A stretch of 39,107 nucleotides of DNA, taken from assembly GCA_022801735.1 (NCBI GenBank), contig JAAWSW010000004.1:1-39107 (forward strand), read 5' to 3'. The notes beneath the pieces were generated by a model that saw only the letters and a program-made list of their open reading frames with translations, was not told where the DNA came from and searched no databases. How positions within the stretch are numbered: position 1 is the stretch's first letter; every line of letters begins with the position of its first letter. The position numbers and the translations under genes are program-made. The stretch comes from Bacilli bacterium (lineage in GTDB: Bacteria > Bacillota_I > Bacilli_A > RF39 > UBA660). Below, one piece after another: positions 9,377 to 17,813 of this stretch.

Positions 9377-10174
9377 GTGCAGTATATTACATATGGAGGG
9401 GCAAAATATAAAGAAAGGAGGGTAATCAATATTAAAGATTTAGAGGAACTAACGTCTAAAATAACTAATATAAAATCTAAAGGATGGATTAAAGCCGTTA
9501 ACAACCATACCAGCGGAATCGGCCTTACTTTAGAGCATGAACTAGGCGTAAATAGTGGAGATTTTGAAATACCAGATTATGGCCAAATTGAATTAAAAAC
9601 TAAAAAGATAAATAGTGAACCATATACTACATTGTTTAATGCTACACCAGATAGTTATTTATTTGAAATAAAAAGAATACAAGAAGAATATGGATATCCA
9701 CATTCTAAAAATCCAAACTTCAAAGTATTTAATGTATCATTTGATGGTTCAAATTATAAATCAATAGGCAATAAATTTCTTTTTATTTTAAACGTTGACT
9801 GGAATAAGAAAATTGTTATTTTAAAAGTATTCGATAAATATAGCAAACGCTTAATTGACGATAAAATCTCTTGGTCATTTGAATTATTAAAAGAAAAGTT
9901 ATATAGAAAACTAAAATATTTAATGTTTATCAAAGCTAAAAGAAAATATGAATTTCCATATGTTTACTATAAATACACACAAGCACAATTTTATATTTTA
10001 AGAAGTTTTGATGATTTTTTAAAAGCAATAGAACAAGGAAATATAAGAGTAACTTTTAAAATTAATGCTATTTTAAATGGTAAAAACAAAGGGAAAATGC
10101 ATGATCATGGTACAAGTTTTGAAATAAAAGAAACAGATTTAGATAAAATTTTTATAAAAAGTATAACTATATAA
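9377..10174 (+). CDS. MvaI/BcnI-family type II restriction endonuclease, apparently solitary
   Basis: GIGLTLEHELGV...IPDYGQIELKTKK (D...ExK active-site pattern), WSFELLKEKLYRKLKYLMFIKAK, GKMHDHGTSFEI, all resembling MvaI. Start codon uncertain. Confidence 0.85.
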   Translation: MQYITYGGAKYKERRVINIKDLEELTSKITNIKSKGWIKAVNNHTSGIGLTLEHELGVNSGDFEIPDYGQIELKTKKINSEPYTTLFNATPDSYLFEIKRIQEEYGYPHSKNPNFKVFNVSFDGSNYKSIGNKFLFILNVDWNKKIVILKVFDKYSKRLIDDKISWSFELLKEKLYRKLKYLMFIKAKRKYEFPYVYYKYTQAQFYILRSFDDFLKAIEQGNIRVTFKINAILNGKNKGKMHDHGTSFEIKETDLDKIFIKSITI

Positions 10175-10217
10175 TAAAATATTAGAGTTTTTATACTAAT
10201 ATTATTTATTAAAACGC

Positions 10218-10247
10218 AAAACCGTTGAATATCAACGGTTAGTTTTG
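10218..10247 (+). terminator. Hairpin downstream of the restriction gene
   Basis: AAAACCGTTGA-ata-TCAACGGTT, then TTTT. Confidence 0.7.
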
Positions 10248-10405
10248 TATATACAAAACGAAGAAACATGATATAAAACATACGAAAAAGAAATAACCAC
10301 TTTACTAAAAATAATAACAAATTTTAAACAAAGCCTTAGAAAATCAAATTTAAGGGATTAAGGGACAAAGCAGTTGCAGTTTCTCACTATACTTTGTATG
10401 CACAT

Positions 10406-10436
10406 AAAAACCGTTGATTTCTCAACAGTTACTTTT
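10406..10436 (-). terminator. Terminator of the tRNA-Arg/tRNA-Pro transcript
   Basis: Reverse complement: AACTGTTGA-gaaa-TCAACGGTTTTT. Confidence 0.75.
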
Positions 10437-10440
10437 TCAA

Positions 10441-10517
10441 TGGTCGGGAAGACAGGATTTGAACCTGCAACAGCTTGGTCCCAAACCAAGTGCTCTACCA
10501 AGTTGAACTACTTCCCG
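10441..10517 (-). tRNA. tRNA-Pro(TGG)
   Basis: Cloverleaf with encoded CCA; anticodon loop TTTGGGA. Confidence 0.96.
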
Positions 10518-10521
10518 GTAA

Positions 10522-10598
10522 TGGCGCGCCAGCCAGGAGTCGAACCCGGAACCTTTTGATCCGTAGTCAAACGCTCTATCCAATTGAGCTACTAGCGC
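10522..10598 (-). tRNA. tRNA-Arg(ACG)
   Basis: Cloverleaf with encoded CCA; anticodon loop CTACGGA. Confidence 0.96.
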
Positions 10599-10837
10599 AA
10601 GCTGACACATATCATTTTTAATAAACTATTTAATATGTCTCACATCAAGACATCTATAATGTTACCATTTTTTTTCATATAAGTCAACATTTTTAACAAT
10701 TATTTTTATAGTATTATATGTATCTAATATAACAATTAAAAACTTATACATTTATATTATATTCACTATGTTAAATTTGTTTCATATATAAACAATAAAA
10801 AAACGCATATCGAATTTAGCGCTTGTTATTTCTTACC

Positions 10838-10913
<76 letters not shown>

Positions 10914-10916
10914 GAA

Positions 10917-10992
10917 TGGCGGTCCCGACGAGAATCGAACTCGCGATCTTCTGCGTGACAGGCAGACGTGATAACCGCTACACCACGAGACC
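10917..10992 (-). tRNA. tRNA-Asp(GTC)
   Basis: Cloverleaf with CCA; anticodon loop CTGTCAC. Confidence 0.97.
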
Positions 10993-10995
10993 AAA

Positions 10996-11072
<77 letters not shown>

Positions 11073-11092
11073 ATATCAAAATATAAACTAAA

Positions 11093-11183
11093 TGGCGGAG
11101 AAAGAGGGATTCGAACCCCCGCGCCGTTTCCGACCTCCCGGTTTTCAAGACCGGTCCCTTCAACCAGACTTGGGTATTTCTCC
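11093..11183 (-). tRNA. tRNA-Ser(TGA)
   Basis: Long variable arm; anticodon loop CTTGAAA; CCA encoded. Confidence 0.96.
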
Positions 11184-11187
11184 ACGT

Positions 11188-11276
11188 TGGTGCCTAAGGC
11201 CGGACTTGAACCGGCACGGGATATGACTCCCGCAGGATTTTAAGTCCTGTGCGTCTACCAATTTCGCCACTCAGGC
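11188..11276 (-). tRNA. tRNA-Leu(TAA)
   Basis: Long variable arm; anticodon loop CTTAAAA; CCA encoded. Confidence 0.96.
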
Positions 11277-11296
11277 ATTAATAATAAAAATAAAAA

Positions 11297-11372
11297 TGGT
11301 GTCCCGCCCGAGACTCGAACTCGGGACCCTTTGATTAAAAGTCAAATGCTCTACCAACTGAGCTAACGGGAC
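11297..11372 (-). tRNA. tRNA-Lys(TTT)
   Basis: Anticodon loop CTTTTAA; CCA encoded. Confidence 0.97.
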
Positions 11373-11378
11373 AAACAA

Positions 11379-11453
11379 TGGCTGCCTCGGCTAGATTCGA
11401 ACTAGCGCATGCCACAGTCAAAGTGTGGTGCCTTACCGCTTGGCTACGAGGCA
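11379..11453 (-). tRNA. tRNA-Gln(TTG)
   Basis: Anticodon loop CTTTGAC; CCA encoded. Confidence 0.96.
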
Positions 11454-11459
11454 ATCACC

Positions 11460-11543
11460 TGGTGGAGAGAGATGGATTCGAACCATCGAACCCGAAGGAA
11501 CAGATTTACAGTCTGCCGCGTTTAGCCACTTCGCTACCTCTCC
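11460..11543 (-). tRNA. tRNA-Tyr(GTA)
   Basis: Long variable arm; anticodon loop CTGTAAA. Confidence 0.96.
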
Positions 11544-11549
11544 AAATAA

Positions 11550-11625
<76 letters not shown>

Positions 11626-11633
11626 AAAAAAAA

Positions 11634-11710
11634 TGGTGGGCGATATAGGACTCGAACCTATGACCCCTTGCTTGTAAGGCAAGTGCTCTAACCAACTGAG
11701 CTAATCGCCC
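11634..11710 (-). tRNA. tRNA-Val(TAC)
   Basis: GGGCGAT acceptor; anticodon loop CTTACAA. Confidence 0.97.
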
Positions 11711-11747
11711 ATTTCTCTGGACGTAATTAAATATATCATTTAAATAT

Positions 11748-12125
11748 CTATTTGTCAATAGAATTTTTAGTATTTTTGATACTTTTTATTTTTTTTGCCA
11801 CCCATACTGGTAATTTTCTTCCTAAAGTAGTAAAACCACTGCTAGTTTCAATAATATTTCTTCTTTTTGGCTTACCATTCATGCGATATTTTATATTTTT
11901 AATACTAAGTTTCAAATGTGCTTCTTCATCATCAACTTCTAAAATTTCAACATATATATGATCACCAACATTTACAAAATCTGTTATATTTCTAACAAAT
12001 CCTCTTGAAATTTCAGATATATGAATTAGTCCTGTATAAAATTCGTCAAATGAAACAAAAGCCCCATATGGCTCAATACAAGTAACTGTACCTTTAACAA
12101 CTTTTCCCTTTTCATATTTTGCCAT
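11748..12125 (-). CDS. S1-domain RNA-binding protein (YugI/CvfD/GSP13-like)
   Basis: MAKYEKGKVVKGTVTCIEPYGAFVSFDEFYTGLIHISEIS...VGDHIYVEILEVDDEEAHLKLSIK; internal ATG preferred over the track start. Confidence 0.88.
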   Translation of the reverse strand: MAKYEKGKVVKGTVTCIEPYGAFVSFDEFYTGLIHISEISRGFVRNITDFVNVGDHIYVEILEVDDEEAHLKLSIKNIKYRMNGKPKRRNIIETSSGFTTLGRKLPVWVAKKIKSIKNTKNSIDK

Positions 12126-12225
12126 ATAAACACCTCTAAATAAATTATACCACAAAATTAAAAAAGAAAAAACCAACCTCTTTACTTAAAGAGATATTAT
12201 ATTATATAATAAAGTTGGTGATAAA

Positions 12226-12462
12226 ATGACAGAAGAGCAAAAAATTATTGAAATTATTGACAAACTAAGACCATTTTTAATAACAGATGGCGGTAATATC
12301 GAATTTATAAAATATGAAAATAATATTGTTTACATAAAAATGTTAGGCGCCTGTGCTGGATGTGATTTAATTGACATAACCTTAAAAGAAGGTATAGAAG
12401 GAGCAATTAAAGAAGAAATACCAAATGTCAAAGAAGTAATAAATGTAAACAGTCCAATTTAA
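12226..12462 (+). CDS. NifU C-terminal-domain (Nfu-type) Fe-S scaffold protein
   Basis: LRPFLITDGGNIEFI...GACAGCDLIDITLKEGIE, CxxC. Confidence 0.93.
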   Translation: MTEEQKIIEIIDKLRPFLITDGGNIEFIKYENNIVYIKMLGACAGCDLIDITLKEGIEGAIKEEIPNVKEVINVNSPI

Positions 12463-12508
12463 ACTAACAAACAAATACAATGGTAAAGGTAATTAAATTA
12501 AAAGATAA

Positions 12509-13417
12509 TTATTCTAACCATTCAATAGGTGTTATTGACAAATAATTCCTATAATACCTATAAATATTTTTAATAATATATTGATAGTCGTCAACTTTAC
12601 TGATGACTTTTTTTAATTCAGCTTTTCTATCCACACCACTTATAATATCCTCATATAAATCAAAATAATATGTAGGATATAACATTCTTGCCAAAAACAA
12701 TAAACACTCTTCTGACCCTAAATTACCATACTGCATAAACTCCATTATTTCCCCTTCAATATTATGCCCAGCAAAAAAACAATGCTTAAAATACTCTGCC
12801 ATATCCCTAATACGATAATCAACAACCAAATTCAAAGGGTTATATAAATCAAACAAAGTATCCTCTGCCCTAATTCGATCATGACTTATAGTTTTAAAAA
12901 CCATCAAATTTTTCTTCTCATCACCTAAAACCATATTAACCAATTGAATAGCAGTTTCGCCCATACCAACAAAATAACTAAAAGTATCTCTAATTTCAGG
13001 GTGTTTTTGCCCTAACTGACCTATTTCATATTCCAGATAATCAATTTTATCAGCCCACAATATTCCCCAATTAGTTCTTTCAATACTATTATTCCCACTA
13101 AAATGCATATTAACAAACGAATATATTTTTTCTAATGTAATCTCACCTTTGTCATAAAAAACACGCATTAAAATATAAGGAACACCATTTATTAAAGTCG
13201 CTATCTGTTTATCCCTATTTAAAATAATTTGATGAACATAAATACCATGTCTCAATGCCTGCACATGTAAGTCATAAATACTTTGAAGTATTGTAACATC
13301 ACCCTTATATGGTACTAAAGCATAATGATAATTTTCATAATCAAAATAAAACATTTTTTTATTTTGATGAATATCACAATTAATTATATTATAAAAATAA
13401 TTTAAAGCATTCTTCAT
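12509..13417 (-). CDS. CotS/YutH-like spore-coat-associated kinase-fold protein (probable)
   Basis: SHDRIRAEDTLFDLYNPLNLVVDYRIRDMAEYFK resembles the degenerate APH-like region of CotS/YutH; adjacent to a CotZ-like gene. Confidence 0.6.
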   Translation of the reverse strand: MKNALNYFYNIINCDIHQNKKMFYFDYENYHYALVPYKGDVTILQSIYDLHVQALRHGIYVHQIILNRDKQIATLINGVPYILMRVFYDKGEITLEKIYSFVNMHFSGNNSIERTNWGILWADKIDYLEYEIGQLGQKHPEIRDTFSYFVGMGETAIQLVNMVLGDEKKNLMVFKTISHDRIRAEDTLFDLYNPLNLVVDYRIRDMAEYFKHCFFAGHNIEGEIMEFMQYGNLGSEECLLFLARMLYPTYYFDLYEDIISGVDRKAELKKVISKVDDYQYIIKNIYRYYRNYLSITPIEWLE

Positions 13418-13589
13418 GATATTCACCTCATCTCTAATATTCAAATACATCCATACTATTTAACTTTATGAAATAAATAAAAGTAAAATGATAAAATATC
13501 AAATTTATAAATTATTTGGGTAATTCATTTACACCCTTTTACGCGCCCCAGCATATGTTATATTGAGAATAAATGAAGGGGTGGATTAT

Positions 13590-14036
13590 ATGTGTAATAA
13601 CAATAACAATTCAAATGAATGTAGATGCATTTCTGAAATCTTAACAGTTATCAACATTTTACAAGATAATGCAGAATGTAATGATGCATGTTTAGATACA
13701 TGCGATCGTGGTTTCTTAGGATGTTCAGTATCTACATTAGGTTGTAACACAAGACCAGTAGTATTATATACTTGCTGCGGAAATGGTACACCATGGTCAA
13801 TGCCAACAACTAAAGAAGACGTTGTTTGTGGTACACCAGGTGTAACATGCTCAAACGTATTTAGAGTAGAAAAAGTAGATGGATGCTGTGCTACCTTTAG
13901 AGTACTTGCTCCAAATCCTGACACTACAGAAGTTGACACTATACCATATGTTGCAACAAATAGTTTCTTTACAATGAATCTAAATTGTGTTTGTGCATTA
14001 AGATGTTTACAAGACACACACGTAGAATGTGTATAA
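13590..14036 (+). CDS. Spore coat protein, CotY/CotZ family
   Basis: Cys-rich CNNNNNSNECRCISEILTVINILQDNAE...GFLGC...CCGNGTPWSMP...CATFRVL; SD GAAGGGGTGG before ATG 13590. Confidence 0.85.
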   Translation: MCNNNNNSNECRCISEILTVINILQDNAECNDACLDTCDRGFLGCSVSTLGCNTRPVVLYTCCGNGTPWSMPTTKEDVVCGTPGVTCSNVFRVEKVDGCCATFRVLAPNPDTTEVDTIPYVATNSFFTMNLNCVCALRCLQDTHVECV

Positions 14037-14048
14037 TATAACTAGAGA

Positions 14049-14076
14049 AAAGACTCATAAGAAAAATGAGTCTTTT
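14049..14076 (+). terminator. Terminator of the CotZ-like gene
   Basis: AAAGACTCAT-aagaaaa-ATGAGTCTTTTT. Confidence 0.85.
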
Positions 14077-14423
14077 TATTTGTGCTTGATATCCACAATA
14101 TCAGAAATTGGAATTAATTCATTATCAATAGTAATCAAATGATTAGCGTTTTTACCAATAATACGTTTAGTAACCACACCATTTTTTAAAGTTATTTCAA
14201 CATCTGCCTTATATACATATCTAGAAGAACTAAATATACCATTAATCTTTTGGTTTATGTTTTTTTCCACAGCATTATTGGCCAAGCGCCTATTAGACAA
14301 TTCATTATCTCCACCATTATTATCATTCAAAACTGGTTCTTTGCTAGAATAAAATACATTTTTATTATTACCAATCTCCTTACTTACTGGATTAGCAAAC
14401 ACTTTAGGTATTTTATTTCCCAT
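14076..14423 (-). CDS. Hypothetical protein
   Basis: ORF with hydrophilic N-terminal half and ...ITLKNGVVTKRIIGKNANHLITIDNELIPISDIVDIKHK C-terminus. Confidence 0.65.
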   Translation of the reverse strand: MGNKIPKVFANPVSKEIGNNKNVFYSSKEPVLNDNNGGDNELSNRRLANNAVEKNINQKINGIFSSSRYVYKADVEITLKNGVVTKRIIGKNANHLITIDNELIPISDIVDIKHK

Positions 14424-14460
14424 AACTCTCACCTCTCTAATTCAATTATATGTTTATAAT

Positions 14461-15342
14461 CTAATCATTTGCCAATAATTTATTTATTTTTATTCCCAAA
14501 TAATATCCCATCACAATATAAAATATATTTTTAAACAATAATATAGGATTACCAAATAATTCACTAACAAAATCCTTACCATCATATACCATTAAAAACA
14601 TAATAAATACAGAAGAAATCATAAAACCAATAATCGCAGAATAAGTAATTTCCTTATGATAACTAAGCAAAAAGGTAATGATTTTAGCCAATATAAATAT
14701 CCCTATAATTACGCCTGAAAAAAATACCAATCCAAAACACCAATAACTAGGGTTCAAAATATTTTCATAAAAAGATAACAACATTTCATAACACCCTAAA
14801 GACATAAAAATAGCAGTACCACTAATCCCAGGGACTATAGAAGAAAATGCTTCCAACAAACCAATAACAAAAAATATACAAATATTAGAAAACGACAAAG
14901 TAATATTAGTTCCACTATTGCCTGCCCCAATACCAAAACTTCCGGCCCCAAGTTTAGTTAAAAAGTAAGAAAATGTAAACGCAAAAATAAATACACCTAA
15001 ATACCTTAATCCAACACTATAACTTATTTTTTTATTTCGAAATTCCTTAACAATCTCAGGTAAACCGCTAAGAATTAAACCGACAAAAAGTAACATAGTC
15101 GTAAAATAAAACTCATCTAATAGCCACTTTACACCTTTACTAAATATACTAATACCAAAAAAAACGCCAATAACTAAACTAATAATAAACAAAAAATCAG
15201 ACCACTTCATATCTCGAATTTTAGAAATAATTCGTAACGCCCTTTCATACACCCCCATCGAAATAGCCAACATACTACCACTTACACCTGGAATAATTTT
15301 TCCAATACCAATTATAAATCCCTTTAAAATATTTTTTATCAT
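14461..15342 (-). CDS. popT: DUF368 family polytopic membrane protein (PopT-type undecaprenyl-phosphate translocase family)
   Basis: GFIIGIGKIIPGVSGSMLAISMGVYE and SIVPGISGTAIFMSLGCYE repeated motifs characteristic of DUF368. Confidence 0.85.
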   Translation of the reverse strand: MIKNILKGFIIGIGKIIPGVSGSMLAISMGVYERALRIISKIRDMKWSDFLFIISLVIGVFFGISIFSKGVKWLLDEFYFTTMLLFVGLILSGLPEIVKEFRNKKISYSVGLRYLGVFIFAFTFSYFLTKLGAGSFGIGAGNSGTNITLSFSNICIFFVIGLLEAFSSIVPGISGTAIFMSLGCYEMLLSFYENILNPSYWCFGLVFFSGVIIGIFILAKIITFLLSYHKEITYSAIIGFMISSVFIMFLMVYDGKDFVSELFGNPILLFKNIFYIVMGYYLGIKINKLLAND

Positions 15343-15370
15343 ACTAAAACATATAACAAACCATACAAAA

Positions 15371-15412
15371 AAATGATTAAACTAATATAAATTAACATAG
15401 TTTAATCATTTC
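15371..15412 (-). terminator. Terminator downstream of trpS
   Basis: AAATGATTAAACTA...TAGTTTAATCATTT inverted repeat. Confidence 0.75.
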
Positions 15413-15427
15413 TAAATAAAATACATA

Positions 15428-16441
15428 TTATTTTTCATCAAAATAGTCAATTTTAATACTTTTTCTAACAGATGCCATAACCTCTTTAGCCTTAACACGA
15501 GCATCATTAGTACCTTCAAGTAAAATCTTATCCACAAGTTCAGGATGAGACTCATAATATGCCCTTTTTTCCTGAATCGGTTTTAAAAATTCCATCATAT
15601 TTCTAATAAGTTCTTTCTTACATGCTACACAACCACGTTCACCCTTTTTACACTCACTGCAAATATTATCTAAATTCTTACTACTAATAAGTTTATGATA
15701 ATAATAAACCATACAAACATCAGGATTAGCAGGATCATCTTTCTTAATCTTATCAGGATCTGTTACCGCTCCCATAATTTTTTTAGAAACAATATCCTCA
15801 TCGTCTGCAAGAAATATCCCATTTCCTAAACTTTTTCCCATCTTCTCATTACCATCTAACCCTTTTATTCTAGGAGTAGGTGATAATAAAGGTTCTGGTT
15901 CAATCAAAGTTTCCCCATAAATAGAATTAAACTTACGAACAATTTCACGGCATTGCTCAATTAATGGTAATTGATCTTCACCAACAGGAACTAACTGTCC
16001 ACTAAAGGCCGTAATATCGGCTGCCTGACTTACTGGATAACCCACAAATCCATATGTAACACTTTCACCATCATTCCCAAATAAAGCTTTCTTTTGGGCT
16101 ATTTCCGCTTTAACAGTTGGATTACGATACAATCTAGACATAGTAACTAGATTTGAATATATAACAGTAAGTTCAGCAATCTCTGGTATCATCGATTGTA
16201 CAAACAAATGCACTCTACTAGGGTCTATTCCAATAGACAGTAAATCAATAGTAATTTCACGGACATTCATTCTTACCTTATCAGGATTATCAAAATTATC
16301 AGTCAAAGCCTGAATATCTGCAACCTCCAAATAAAAATCATAATCATTTTGAAGTCGAAGCCAATTTTGAGCCGCTCCAAAATAATGCCCTAAATGTAAT
16401 TTCCCAGTAGGTCTAAGACCAGTCAAAATCGTCTTTTTCAT
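15428..16441 (-). CDS. trpS: Tryptophanyl-tRNA synthetase
   Basis: TGLRPTGKLHLGHYFGA (HIGH-like), GNEKMGKSLGN (KMSKS-like). Confidence 0.97.
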   Translation of the reverse strand: MKKTILTGLRPTGKLHLGHYFGAAQNWLRLQNDYDFYLEVADIQALTDNFDNPDKVRMNVREITIDLLSIGIDPSRVHLFVQSMIPEIAELTVIYSNLVTMSRLYRNPTVKAEIAQKKALFGNDGESVTYGFVGYPVSQAADITAFSGQLVPVGEDQLPLIEQCREIVRKFNSIYGETLIEPEPLLSPTPRIKGLDGNEKMGKSLGNGIFLADDEDIVSKKIMGAVTDPDKIKKDDPANPDVCMVYYYHKLISSKNLDNICSECKKGERGCVACKKELIRNMMEFLKPIQEKRAYYESHPELVDKILLEGTNDARVKAKEVMASVRKSIKIDYFDEK

Positions 16442-16509
16442 CAAAATCATCCTTCCTCATTTAAAATTATAACACAATTATCATCACTTACAACTTTATA
16501 ATCAATTAT

Positions 16510-17793
16510 CTAATAAAAACCTCTAACATTTTTCTTTAAAATATAAAGATATAAGGCCACTAAAAATTCATCCGCAAACACAGGTAAAAATAAAAGCACA
16601 TCACGTATTTTATCATTACAAATTGCTTCATAAAAAAGTCTAACTACTTGTCTTAATTCAACCAGTCCCTTAAAATCTCCAGTCTTAACCTTCTCTGCCA
16701 CTATTTCTGGGCTTATAGAAATAGTTTTAGAAAGTTCAGTTAATAACCCTTTATTATACGTTCTAATATTATAAATAATATCAGAAGGAAAATTAAAACA
16801 TTCCCCAGCCTTTTCCACCAACCTATTAAAATGTTTATAAGAAACTTTATCTTTAATAATAGATTTAAATAAAGATGTAGATACAATTTTAGATAAGATT
16901 CCTTCAGGCGTACCATCTAAAATAGAATAAACTTTGTCCTCAAACAAAGAACCATACTTATTATAATTTGAAACCAAATTATTCTTCTTAAAAGTAAATA
17001 AATTACCATCTAACTTACCAAACACCTTCATTGCATCATTATATCCATAACGAAGTGCTTCACGAGACTTCTCCTTATCAAATACCAAAAATGATACAAT
17101 TTTATTACGTGGAGAAATCATAGTAACCGGCACATCTACCTTAGTAGGTCTTTTAAAACCAACAGCGCGTAAATCAACTGCAATAATTTCTTCTGCACCT
17201 AAACTAACGGCTAAATTAATAGGTAAATTATCATAATAACCTCCATCAATATATAAATCATCCCCTATTTTTTGTGGTTTAAATGCTGGGTAACAAGAAG
17301 CAGATGCCATTACATAATCCTTAACAGTATCAGCAGATAAATCCTTTTTAGTCATAAATAATGGCTCATTTTTAGATAAATTATAAGTTACTAATCCATA
17401 ATCAATATTAGAAGCAAAAAACTTTCTAGGATTATAGTACTTATCAAATAATAATCTTAATTTACTAACATCCATACCACCTTCGGTAATAAACGCTTTA
17501 ACATACAATTTATATATTGAAGTAAGTGCTGGATTATCACAAACAGGAAAAGAATTTTCATCATAAACTCTTGAAAACGAAATAGAACGCCAAAGTTTAA
17601 CTGCACTATAATAATCATTTTGAACTAGCAAAACACCATTTAATGCTCCCACCGAAGTTCCAGTTATAATATTAGGTTTTTTACCTAACTTTTTTAAAGC
17701 CTTATAAACTCCAATTTCATAAGCCCCCTTAGAGCCACCACCAGATAAAACTAACCCTAACTTTACCTTCCCATTTGCAACATATTTACTCAT
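16510..17793 (-). CDS. Patatin-like phospholipase family protein
   Basis: LVLSGGGSKGAYEIGVYKAL, GTSVGALNG (GxSxG), DGGYYDNLP (DGG). SD GGGAGG favours start at 17793. Confidence 0.92.
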   Translation of the reverse strand: MSKYVANGKVKLGLVLSGGGSKGAYEIGVYKALKKLGKKPNIITGTSVGALNGVLLVQNDYYSAVKLWRSISFSRVYDENSFPVCDNPALTSIYKLYVKAFITEGGMDVSKLRLLFDKYYNPRKFFASNIDYGLVTYNLSKNEPLFMTKKDLSADTVKDYVMASASCYPAFKPQKIGDDLYIDGGYYDNLPINLAVSLGAEEIIAVDLRAVGFKRPTKVDVPVTMISPRNKIVSFLVFDKEKSREALRYGYNDAMKVFGKLDGNLFTFKKNNLVSNYNKYGSLFEDKVYSILDGTPEGILSKIVSTSLFKSIIKDKVSYKHFNRLVEKAGECFNFPSDIIYNIRTYNKGLLTELSKTISISPEIVAEKVKTGDFKGLVELRQVVRLFYEAICNDKIRDVLLFLPVFADEFLVALYLYILKKNVRGFY

Positions 17794-17813
17794 CGTCTGC
17801 CTCCCTTTATCCA

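Noticed and set aside
10105-10320. Minus-strand ORF 10105..10320
   Set aside because: Hydrophobic shadow antisense to the restriction gene 3' end and its hairpin.
12173-12218. Long inverted repeat accaac...gttggt around the SD of the Nfu-like gene, considered as a riboswitch-like leader
   Set aside because: The TATAAT-like promoter lies inside the loop, so the upstream arm is probably not transcribed; no known riboswitch core.
11752-14459. ORFs 11752..11961, 13586..14017 and 14250..14459
   Set aside because: Antisense to the S1-domain, CotZ-like and 116-aa genes respectively; no independent support.
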